60,460 nt of DNA from Candidatus Rifleibacteriota bacterium (GTDB taxonomy: Bacteria; Riflebacteria; Ozemobacteria; Ozemobacterales; Ozemobacteraceae), in the NCBI GenBank assembly GCA_029565415.1, contig JAKQOH010000064.1:1-60460 (forward strand), read 5' to 3'. Positions 31,370 through 38,901 of this stretch are shown in pieces. The notes beneath the pieces are model-generated. The model worked only from the letters and a program-made list of their open reading frames with translations, had not been told where the DNA came from and ran no database searches. Positions within the stretch are counted from its first letter, which is position 1. Each line of letters opens with the position of its first letter. The translations under genes and the position numbers were made by a program.

Positions 31370-34300
31370 ATGACCCACCGACGGCGGTACCCGGCCGGCC
31401 TCGCGCTCATCCTGCTGTTCGTCGCAACGGCGATGTGCGGCCGGGCCGATCTGGGCACGGCGCGCGTTCCGGTGCCCCCCGTTGTGGAAGCCGCCCGCCC
31501 GATCCCAGCCCCGGCCGTGACCGCACCTCCGGCGTCGATCGCGTCGGAGCCCGTTTCCGGAGCCCTTTCAGCCGTCCCCGCCGTCTCCTCCGACAGCGCG
31601 GTTCCTCCCTGCGCATCCCAGGCCATCACCACCGGCTCTCTCCCCCATGATGTGGGAAGTGAGCCGGCTGTCGCCTCTGAAGCGGACGGCCTTGCCGCCG
31701 TGACGCCGTATGTTGAAAATCTGCATGATATTATAAATAATTATATAAATACCGCCCGCGCAGGTCTGGGCGTGCTGACCGCGAAACCCGCGGAAACGCC
31801 CGTCCAGCCTTCCGAGGCGCCGGCCCCCGGCCCGATGGAGGTGCCCTCGGATGCCGAGGCTTCGGCTCCGGGAATGGTGGCGGCCGCCACGGTTCCGATT
31901 TCCGGGGCGGTCCGGGCGGACCCCGGGGCGCCCCCGCCGCCGGTGCCGCAGCGGTTCAAGGCCTGGAAATCCCCGGCCGTGGCCCGCGCCTATTTTGCGA
32001 GCCGGGTGCCGGCGATCGATCCGGAGGTGTTCCGCCGTTCCGCCAGTTCCACGGGACGGATCCTTTTGCCGCCCCATCATCCGAGGCTGCCCCTCACCAG
32101 TCCGTCGACTCCGAAAATCCCGCCGGCATCCGATCCGGCGGTCGTTCCGTTTTCGACGGCGAAAAAACCGGCTCCGGCCGCCCCGCCCACGCCCGGCGAG
32201 ATCGCCGTGGCGCTGCAGAGCCAGCCCGGGCTGGCCGCGCTGCCCCCGTCGCCGTTTCCCGACGATCGGTCCGGTGACGGCGAGGAGGACGGGGAGGAGC
32301 GGAAGCTGAACATCTCGGGCACCAAGACGTTCGAGATGAAGAAAGCCGATGTGAAGGGCGATCTCAGCCACTTCTCGACCGAGAACTACGACTCGATCCC
32401 CGGCTTCCATCTCGACCAGAGCATGCATCTCGAGATCGACGGCAACGTCAGCCGCAACGCGAAGGTCAGCGCCGTTCTCGACGACAAGGAGGACGAGGAC
32501 CGCCGGTTCACGATCAACCTCGACGGCCCGACCTGGGATCTCACGATGGGCGATTTCCCGCTCGGCCTCGCCGACACCGAGTTCCAGCTGTTCCGCAAGG
32601 AAGTGCGCGGCATCATGGCGCAGGGCAAGGTCACGGACCGGGTGCAGGCGATGTTCCTGTATTCCCAGTCGAAGGGGCGCTCGCGGCGCGAACAGTTCCG
32701 CGGCGCGGGCCAGCAGCAGGAGTTCCGGCTGGCCGCCCAGCCCGTCGTCCAGAACTCGGAAAAGGTGACGATCGACGGCCGGATCCTGACGCGGGGCACC
32801 GACTACCTCGTCGATTACGAGGACGGCGTGGTCAAGTTCCTGGCGCATATCCTGCCCATCGAAGTGACGAGCTGGATCGTCATCGAGTATGAGGTGAACG
32901 ACGAGAAGATGGCGTTCAAGCGCAATCTCTACGGCACCCGGCTCCAGGCGCAGCTCGCCGAGGGTCGCCGGATCGGCCTGACCTGGCTGCGCGAGCTGGA
33001 TGCCGATACCCCGAAGGCCGGCGTCGGCTCCTCGAGCGTCGTGCCGATGCAGCACGATCTGGTCGGCCTCGATGCCGACTGGCGTCTCAGCGGCACCCTT
33101 TCCCTTTCCGGGGAAACGGCGCTTTCGCTGTATGATCCGAACCGGCTCTCCGACACGGCTTCGTCCGACCGGGTGATCGACGATCTGGCCTCCCGGTTCC
33201 AGTTGAAGGCCAAGAACGAGACCCTGAGCGGCGAGCTCGGCTTCCGGCGCGTCGGGAAGGAGTTCCGGATGGTGGGCCGCGAGGGCGGGGTGGCCGAACT
33301 CGGCGAGCGCGGCCTGGCGAATGATCTGCTGAAGGGAACCGGCCGCGTGACCTGGAAGGCCCGGCCCGACCTGCAGCTGTTCGCGGGGCTCGAATCGTCG
33401 AAGACGAACCTGTCGAACGACCCGGCCGTCTCGCGCATCGAGTTCCGGGATCTCAACGGCGGCGCCGCGTTCACCTTCCGGGAGCGGTCGCGGCTGGAGG
33501 CCCGGTATGGTGTCCAGTCGGACGAGGAGCGGCTCGCGGGGCCGGTGACGGACATGGACAAGAAGGTCGGCACCGTCGTCTGGGACCACGAGCTGGGGCC
33601 GGTGTTCACCCAGAGCAAGCTCGAGCACACGACCTACGACGACTCGCTGCACGATGCCTCGGGCTCGCGGGTGTTGAACCTCTCGACCAGCATCGGCAGC
33701 GATCGCGACAGGAAGCTGACCTGGACGGCCGGGGCCGCGCGCGTGACGGTCGACGACGACATCGACCGGACGCAGCTGCGCTCGGATACCAGGAACTATA
33801 CATTGGATCTGAACTACGAGCCGACCCGCGTGCTCAACGCCCGCGGCATTCTCGAGTGGCGCACCGAGGACGATCTGCTGGTGAACACGCGCCAGGATGG
33901 GCAGATCGCCGACTCGCGGATCCGGTATCAGCCGAACCGTGACTGGACGAGCCAGTTCAAATATAAAGTTGAAAATACATCTAAAGTCATTCGTGACGCG
34001 TCGCTCGACCCGACCCGGTATGTGAAGCCGACGAGCCTGCCGCAGACGGAGGACGAGAAGGATGACGTGCTGACGCGGTTCGAGAACCCGGTGCAGAAGA
34101 CCACCTCGAACTTCACCACCTCGTGGCATGCCGGCGACAAGGTCGAGACGACGTTCGACTGGAAGCGGCGCGACCTCAAGGACCGCGCGACGCGCACGCT
34201 CGTCTCGCTGAATGACCGCACGAGTTACGAGGTGCGGTACACGCCGATCCGGCAGCTGAAGCTGACGGGGGAGTATGAGGACGGCGAGTCGATGGCGCTG

Positions 34301-34792
34301 TCGCCGCAGACGAAGCTGTTCGACACGGTCCGTCGGTTCCAGATCCGGAACGAGTTTTTCGAGGGGTATATCATCGACACGCTGTGGGAAGACCGGGATG
34401 AGAACGATGTCTGGACCGACGAGAATGACCGGCGCACGATCGGCAAGGCCGTCGATTTCCAGAGGGTGTTCTCGCCGATGGCCACGCTCGAGGCCGGTGT
34501 CCAGAGGAACGTGATCCGGTCGCGCCAGCCCAGCAAGGAGTGGGAGACGCGGGCGGCGTTCGTGCTCACCCCCTCGGCGCGGAACCAGCGGTATCGGTTG
34601 TTTTTGACGAACAAGGAGATCGACTCGGCCGTTCCGGGCACGCATCGCGAGGGCGGGCTGAGCTTTTCCCAGTTCATCGGCAGCGACAGCCTGGTCGAAG
34701 GCGAGATCAAGCGGGTCGAATCGACGGCCGGCCTTCTGGGAGCCGGGTATGAAGGCACCGTGGCGAATGCCAAGATGGTGATCACCTTCTGA
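31370..34792 (+). CDS. Large exported beta-barrel-like surface protein
   Basis: The 1140-residue protein starts 5 bp after the recombinase gene; ATG 31370 gives a clear signal peptide (RRRYPAGLALILLFVATAMC). A Pro/Ala-rich disordered region of about 250 residues follows. A folded region then begins (KKADVKGDLSHFSTENYDSI) with a segment of type LTRGTDYLVDYEDGVVKFL, reminiscent of outer-membrane SprA-like repeats. The last 600 residues alternate charged and hydrophobic positions as in a very large beta-barrel. Signs of local codon switching occur at 31715-31755 and 33955-33990. I cannot name a family with confidence. It lies just upstream of the giant RNA gene. Confidence 0.65.
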   Translation: MTHRRRYPAGLALILLFVATAMCGRADLGTARVPVPPVVEAARPIPAPAVTAPPASIASEPVSGALSAVPAVSSDSAVPPCASQAITTGSLPHDVGSEPAVASEADGLAAVTPYVENLHDIINNYINTARAGLGVLTAKPAETPVQPSEAPAPGPMEVPSDAEASAPGMVAAATVPISGAVRADPGAPPPPVPQRFKAWKSPAVARAYFASRVPAIDPEVFRRSASSTGRILLPPHHPRLPLTSPSTPKIPPASDPAVVPFSTAKKPAPAAPPTPGEIAVALQSQPGLAALPPSPFPDDRSGDGEEDGEERKLNISGTKTFEMKKADVKGDLSHFSTENYDSIPGFHLDQSMHLEIDGNVSRNAKVSAVLDDKEDEDRRFTINLDGPTWDLTMGDFPLGLADTEFQLFRKEVRGIMAQGKVTDRVQAMFLYSQSKGRSRREQFRGAGQQQEFRLAAQPVVQNSEKVTIDGRILTRGTDYLVDYEDGVVKFLAHILPIEVTSWIVIEYEVNDEKMAFKRNLYGTRLQAQLAEGRRIGLTWLRELDADTPKAGVGSSSVVPMQHDLVGLDADWRLSGTLSLSGETALSLYDPNRLSDTASSDRVIDDLASRFQLKAKNETLSGELGFRRVGKEFRMVGREGGVAELGERGLANDLLKGTGRVTWKARPDLQLFAGLESSKTNLSNDPAVSRIEFRDLNGGAAFTFRERSRLEARYGVQSDEERLAGPVTDMDKKVGTVVWDHELGPVFTQSKLEHTTYDDSLHDASGSRVLNLSTSIGSDRDRKLTWTAGAARVTVDDDIDRTQLRSDTRNYTLDLNYEPTRVLNARGILEWRTEDDLLVNTRQDGQIADSRIRYQPNRDWTSQFKYKVENTSKVIRDASLDPTRYVKPTSLPQTEDEKDDVLTRFENPVQKTTSNFTTSWHAGDKVETTFDWKRRDLKDRATRTLVSLNDRTSYEVRYTPIRQLKLTGEYEDGESMALSPQTKLFDTVRRFQIRNEFFEGYIIDTLWEDRDENDVWTDENDRRTIGKAVDFQRVFSPMATLEAGVQRNVIRSRQPSKEWETRAAFVLTPSARNQRYRLFLTNKEIDSAVPGTHREGGLSFSQFIGSDSLVEGEIKRVESTAGLLGAGYEGTVANAKMVITF

Positions 34793-34869
34793 CGGCAACG
34801 TCCGGATGCGGCTTTGGCGCTGCGCAAACACCCTCGGACAACGGAAGATGAAAAAAGACAAAATAGTAT

Positions 34870-34898
34870 TTGACAGGTTGGGGTTTTCTGAATATATT
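34870..34898 (+). promoter_or_regulatory. Consensus sigma70-type promoter of the giant RNA
   Basis: TTGACA (34870-34875) and TATATT (34893-34898) are separated by 17 bp, close to perfect consensus and the best promoter seen in the window. The predicted start, 7 bp beyond the -10, is A34905, the first base of the RNA's terminal helix. No reading frame follows. Confidence 0.85.
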
Positions 34899-34904
34899 GG
34901 TTTT

Positions 34905-36035
34905 ACTGAGTGACTGATTCTTTGACAAGCGAACTGGTAGCCGCAAGGCGTATACTTCCGGACTCCGGTCGGTCCTTGATACGGGTGTCCGAAGCGGGTT
35001 TTCTATCGTACGGTGACGTTCGTGCCAAACCCAAGGGGAATCCATAACCCAGGTATCCCACAGGTCCTCACCGGAAGCATACGTCAGAAGGCAAAAACTT
35101 CAAGAGGGGAGGACATCCCTCACCGGATGTCCATCGTCGACTGCAGAAGAACCCTGTAGCGGTCTTGAACCGCAGGAGGGGGTGGTCCAGACCAGGGCGG
35201 TCGATCGAGAAAAACCCTGAAGGAGAGAAGGCCAAGAGAGCTGCTTTCGCCCTTGGAGGGTGAAACTTCCAAGTGTTCTCGAGGCGCGCGTGATCGGGAG
35301 TAACGCTCCAGGATCGATCCAAGTCCAGGATGGAAGCCGGCTGTTTTCGGACAGCGAGGTGTCTGGCATCGAACAGGTCGAACGTGGGTAAAACCCTTCG
35401 GCCGGGCGGGTGGTGCCGCCAGCGATGTCAGAAAGGAAGCCATGAAGGACGGACAACGATGAAGGAGCAAGGGTTCGGAAACGGTATCCATATCGATCAC
35501 GAGTGAAGCTCTGAAGGCCCCAACCCTCGGAGTGCCTGCGGGGTGGAATAAACCCGCAAGCCGAATCGGAGAGTATCTCTGTCAAGAGGTTGAGAAAACC
35601 TGCAGATGGAGAGCATCGGGTGTGAAAACCCGAATGTCCTGTCCGGTCGGTGATGGCGCTGAAAGGGATGAAACCCAGGGAGGCTCCGGCGTTCCAGCCG
35701 GTGTCGACCGATGATCAAACCTTGAAGTCGGCTGAAGCTCACAAGAGGATGATTTGACACGTTGCATCACGCATGTGTTGTGGCTGTGGCGAGGGCCTCG
35801 TGGACGTCGAAACGTCTGAGGCTTGACGTAATCCATGCGCGTCATAGCGCAGCCATTCCAAAACTCTAAAGAGCAGGTAACGACACGAAGGTTCGAAGCG
35901 AGGCGGTGACGTTGCGCTTCGATTGTCGGTCCATAGGTCTCCAGCAGGGAAAGCCAGTTCGCTGATGCTCTGAATTCGGTCACTCAGTCTTTTTAGCTCA
36001 TTTTTTCGCCCCGCGCAGATCGCGCGGGGCGTTTT
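34905..36035 (+). ncRNA. Giant structured noncoding RNA, about 1.1 kb, unassigned family
   Basis: The RNA has its own promoter (34870-34898) and an intrinsic terminator (36007-36035). Its ends pair over more than 1 kb. ACTGAGTGAC (34905-34914) pairs perfectly with GTCACTCAGT (35979-35988). TGATTC (34915-34920) continues with GAATTCG (35972-35978) around one bulge. After an internal loop, AGCGAACTGG (34928-34937) pairs perfectly with CCAGTTCGCT (35954-35963). Inside are many stems: 34950-34961 with 35071-35082 (one mismatch), 35111-35118/35125-35132, 35159-35173, 35252-35273, 35537-35558, 35617-35632, 35803-35816, 35836-35851 and 35893-35900/35915-35922, the last enclosed by CGACA/TGTCG. A GNRA hairpin GCC-GCAA-GGC lies at 34940-34949. 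No reading frame here looks like protein. Size and style recall OLE, GOLLD or ROOL, but I cannot place it; rRNA, tmRNA and RNase P signatures are absent. Confidence 0.85.
36007..36035 (+). terminator. Intrinsic terminator of the giant RNA
   Basis: CGCCCCGCGC (36007-36016) and GCGCGGGGCG (36022-36031) form a perfect 10-bp GC stem with loop AGATC, followed by TTTT and a further T-rich run. Two upstream T-runs (35990-35994, 36001-36006) separate it from the closing helix of the RNA. Confidence 0.92.
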
Positions 36036-36060
36036 GCTTTCGGCCGGTTTGCCTGCCCGC

Positions 36061-36252
36061 TCAGCGGGGCTTGCAGTCGAACCGGACGGTGAGTTTCTGC
36101 GCGTCGCAGGCGCCGATGCCCACATCCGTCCGGGCATCGGAGAGATGGTCGATCACGGTGTCTTCCAGGCCGCCGTCGACCAGATACGTGAAAAACTTCC
36201 GAGCCATCTCCTGGGCCCGGTCACCTTCGAAGGAAATCGTGACGCTGTTCAT
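36061..36252 (-). CDS. Small protein of unknown function (63 aa)
   Basis: The predicted product is 63 residues, starting MNSVTISFEGDRAQEMARKF and containing a DTVIDHLSDARTDVGIGA segment. It appears soluble and mixed alpha/beta, with no signal peptide or membrane segment. ATG 36252 has AAAGGTG about 5 bp upstream, and an AT-rich, TATA-containing region at 36268-36290 could be its promoter. It converges on the giant RNA, ending 26 bp from the RNA's terminator. I recognise no family. Reality is supported by the ribosome-binding site and codon use but is not certain. Confidence 0.6.
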   Translation of the reverse strand: MNSVTISFEGDRAQEMARKFFTYLVDGGLEDTVIDHLSDARTDVGIGACDAQKLTVRFDCKPR

Positions 36253-36314
36253 GGGCTTCACCTTTCAATGTATATAGTATACGATATTATCGTCTGCTGG
36301 GTGTGCAGTCGCAA

Positions 36315-37919
36315 TCAGCGTGGAGGCGGAGGAGGCGGGACGGAAGGCCGGTTCGGGGTCACGATTTCCTCGCCGTCCGGGCCAATGAAGAAGGCGTTCT
36401 GACCCTCCAGCACTTCCGCGGCGCCGTTCCTGAACGGATGGGCTGTCGTGAAGCGGCAGGGTATGACGAGCTCGCCGGCGGGGTTCATATACCCCCACAG
36501 GCCATCCTTTTTCACGGGAATCAGCCCGCCCGAGAACGTCTTGAGAAGAACACCCCGGTCGCTCGAACAGACATCCTCGAACTGCGGCTGGACAGCCATC
36601 TTCCCTGACGGATCGATGAATCCCCAGAGGCCGTTCTCGGTTTTGACGGGGGCCAGGCCTTCGCCGAACTCGCCGGCCCGGTTGAAGGTTGGAGGAACGA
36701 CGATCTGGCCTTTCTCATCGATGAAGGCGTGTTTGTCCCCGACGGTGATCCGGCACCGGTTCTGCCGGAACGGGCCTGCCGAGTCGGCCTCCACCCGGAA
36801 GAGGAACTTTCCATCCGGGCCGATGAAGCCTGATTTCGCATTGGTCTTCACGAAGGCTTTCCCCTCGGAAAACTCATCGGCATGCACGAAGCCGGGCTCG
36901 ATCTTCCACGCCCCTGTCTTGTCGATGAACCCCCAGAGCCGGCCTTTCATCACAGCGGCGACTCCTTCCGAGAACGGCTTGCCGCGCTCGAAGGACGGCG
37001 GAATGACCTCGCTGCCGGACAGGTCGAAATATCCGGTCAGGCCTTCCCGCGTGAAGCCGCACATGCCGTCCCGGATGACCGTCACCCCGCCGATCGAATC
37101 GGCTTCCGGGCCGTTCACCACGATGTCCCCGGTACGTCGGTCCTTCAGTTTCATGGTGCCCTTGCTGAGCATAACGATCAGCTCTTCCTCTTCGGGGGCT
37201 GACGTGGTTGGCGCCGGAGTCAGTGTTTTCGGCGCGACGGGATTCATTCCGGTAGGCGCAGCCGGCACCTGGCCGCCGGGCATCGGATTCCCGGTATCGA
37301 GCTTCATTTCCAAGGGCGGATGATGCGGGCAGGTGATTTTCGCGATTCCATCCGAGAAGGCGACCGTTATCTGGCCGTCCGTTGGGCAGGTGTAACGCTC
37401 CTTGAGCAGGCCATCAGCGAGAAGCGTCGCCTGAATGTCCCCCGACAGCGTCGCATCGGAATGATCCATGAAATACATCTCCATGGCGCCAAGGAGAATC
37501 TTTTTCCGGGCTGCGCAGGCTTTCTGCCGTGCATCCGTCGCTGCGAGCCTCAATCCGGCCGTGAGCGATCCGATGGCCGTTTCCTTCGCCGGGAGCTTTT
37601 CGAGCTCTCCGCGAAGCTGCGCGGCCTTGGCGGGGTCTGACGGTTCGAGCCGGGAAACGACCGCCCGGGCGTCGTTCAGCCGCCCCTGTCTGGTCAAGGC
37701 CAGGCCGTAGGCATACAGGGCCCGGACGTTTCCGGGGTCCTGCTTCAGAGCCAATTCAAAGATATTGGCGGCTTCCGCATACTGCTTCTGCCGGCCGAGC
37801 TCGGTTCCCTTCTTCACCAGCTCCTCAACTGTTTCAGCCAGAGCCGGTGCAGGGGCTGCCAGCACCAAGGCGAGAGCTGCGGCACCCATGAGCAGCCGGG
37901 TATGATTCATGTCCCGCAT
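36315..37919 (-). CDS. Exported TPR and WG-repeat protein
   Basis: The 534-residue protein has a signal peptide (about 1-28), a TPR segment (about 30-95, KKGTELGRQKQYAEAANIF), a middle region with CPTD and CPHH cysteine pairs, and a Pro/Thr linker. The C-terminal third is WG/KWG repeats (LWGFIDKTGAWKIEPGF, LWGFIDPSGKMAVQPQF, LWGYMNPAGELVIP). These repeats form beta-propeller-like surfaces of mostly unknown role. AGGAGG lies 5 bp before ATG 37919, deciding this start over an upstream in-frame ATG. It ends in a poly-Pro tail. Confidence 0.85.
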   Translation of the reverse strand: MRDMNHTRLLMGAAALALVLAAPAPALAETVEELVKKGTELGRQKQYAEAANIFELALKQDPGNVRALYAYGLALTRQGRLNDARAVVSRLEPSDPAKAAQLRGELEKLPAKETAIGSLTAGLRLAATDARQKACAARKKILLGAMEMYFMDHSDATLSGDIQATLLADGLLKERYTCPTDGQITVAFSDGIAKITCPHHPPLEMKLDTGNPMPGGQVPAAPTGMNPVAPKTLTPAPTTSAPEEEELIVMLSKGTMKLKDRRTGDIVVNGPEADSIGGVTVIRDGMCGFTREGLTGYFDLSGSEVIPPSFERGKPFSEGVAAVMKGRLWGFIDKTGAWKIEPGFVHADEFSEGKAFVKTNAKSGFIGPDGKFLFRVEADSAGPFRQNRCRITVGDKHAFIDEKGQIVVPPTFNRAGEFGEGLAPVKTENGLWGFIDPSGKMAVQPQFEDVCSSDRGVLLKTFSGGLIPVKKDGLWGYMNPAGELVIPCRFTTAHPFRNGAAEVLEGQNAFFIGPDGEEIVTPNRPSVPPPPPPR

Positions 37920-38063
37920 GTCATCCTCCTGGGAGGGTTGTTCTTCACCGGGATGATACATCGGCCGGGACGGGCGTGCGACGACTCTGATGAAGCGAAT
38001 GGCCGGCCGTTCGCAATGTGGGCCAGGTGACAGAAGGAATGGCCGCAGCAGATCTGGAGCGGG

Positions 38064-38507
38064 TTACCGGCCGCCCGCCCCATGAGGGATCACGCGGATG
38101 GAATTCTCCCGGGCCCGGATTCCCGCAAGGTATCTCCAGCCGGAGAAGCGCCCTGTGACGATGCGGGCATCGACCAGATCACCGTTGTGGAAATCCCGGA
38201 TACTTGTCCCTCCGATATCCGTGATCGTCCCGCGGAGACTGGATCCCCCCGAGGGATCCGCGAGCATCACGTCATACTGGATCGAACGGAACCAGGCATT
38301 GATGCTGTCTTTGTCGACCTCTTCCCGGGTGATCGAGGAGAGACGCCAGGCGGCCGTGGCTTCTGCGCCAAGGTAATAATCGCCGAGATAAAACAGAATT
38401 CCCGCGAAGACGATCAGGGAGACGGCTTTCCAGAGACAGCCGCCCTGCCCTTTCCCCCCGATTTCCAGAACGATCGGCCTGTCATCTCCCTGATTTGATC
38501 TGGACAA
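38064..38507 (-). CDS. Single-pass membrane protein of unknown function
   Basis: The 147-residue product has a polar N-terminus, one transmembrane helix (about 28-47, VSLIVFAGILFYLGDYYLGA) and a C-terminal domain with short beta-strands (SLRGTITDIGGTSIRDF, LVDARIVTGRFSGWRYLAG). No family is recognised. It is followed by the WG-repeat gene 145 bp downstream on the same strand. A cluster of GC-rich 60-bp repeats lies immediately upstream. Confidence 0.7.
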   Translation of the reverse strand: MSRSNQGDDRPIVLEIGGKGQGGCLWKAVSLIVFAGILFYLGDYYLGAEATAAWRLSSITREEVDKDSINAWFRSIQYDVMLADPSGGSSLRGTITDIGGTSIRDFHNGDLVDARIVTGRFSGWRYLAGIRARENSIRVIPHGAGGR

Positions 38508-38901
38508 GCTTTATCTCCCACACATCAGATGATTCGACCCGCACGAGGCGGGAAGTGGGCCGGCGGCGCCCGGATGGCGCAGTTCAGCCGGACCCGACCC
38601 GCACGAGGCGGGAAGTGGGCCGGCGGCGCCCGGATGGCGCAGTTCAGCCGGACCCGACCCGCACGAGGCGGGAAGTGGGCCGGCGGCGTCCGGATGGCGC
38701 AAGAATACCACACGGATCCGGGGCATCCAAATAGTGGGTGCGTTTCGAGACGATTTGAAATACCGTTCTGTATACATTCATCCGGTTGCAATGTGTCTCC
38801 CTTCGGCGGCTCTCATTCCACGGAAGTGGTATATATGTGGAGAATGTATCGGGAATCCCTGCGCAATCAGATGAAGGGGGTTCAATCGATTGGAGGATTC
38901 A
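38508..38901. other. 394-bp gene-free gap with tandem repeats
   Basis: The first half is the 3-copy 60-bp repeat (38535-38702). The rest (38703-38901) is non-repetitive, with an AT-rich TATATA patch near 38828-38834 that may hold the promoter of the rightward HEXXH gene. A ribosome-binding site (TTGGAGG) lies at its end. No gene or RNA structure of note was seen in the second half. Confidence 0.6.
38535..38702. repeat. Three tandem copies of a GC-rich 60-bp repeat
   Basis: The unit starts CGACCCGCACGAGGCGGGAA and ends CAGTTCAGCCGGACC. Copies one and two are identical; the third has one C-to-T change and is cut short at 38702. Each contains CCCGC-ACGAG-GCGGG and other short inverted repeats, so single strands would fold. 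A diverged copy is at 6998-7047 and a fragment (ACCCGACCGGCACGAGGCGGGA) at 41779-41800, so it is an interspersed family. Confidence 0.9.

Noticed and set aside
31568..34861. 1097-residue leftward frame over the surface-protein gene
   Set aside because: It is Arg/Leu/Val/Asp/Gly-rich antisense translation of a strongly biased gene. The plus-strand frame has a signal peptide and barrel pattern.
35886..35905. tRNA-like T-arm in the giant RNA (GGTTCGAAGC)
   Set aside because: There is no acceptor, D-arm or anticodon arm around it. The bases are already used in the perfect 35893-35922 stem.
35100..35983. Leftward frames of 126-161 and 133 residues within the giant RNA
   Set aside because: No ribosome-binding sites and no conserved domain. 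The plus-strand promoter, terminator and paired ends explain the sequence better as RNA. Such frames are expected by chance at this GC content.
34905..36035. Group II or group I intron without an ORF
   Set aside because: No domain V (AGC triad with GNRA hairpin), no GTGYG-type start and no interrupted gene. The element has its own promoter and terminator.
38535..38702. CRISPR array
   Set aside because: The three units are contiguous 60-bp repeats with no variable spacers, and no cas genes are present.
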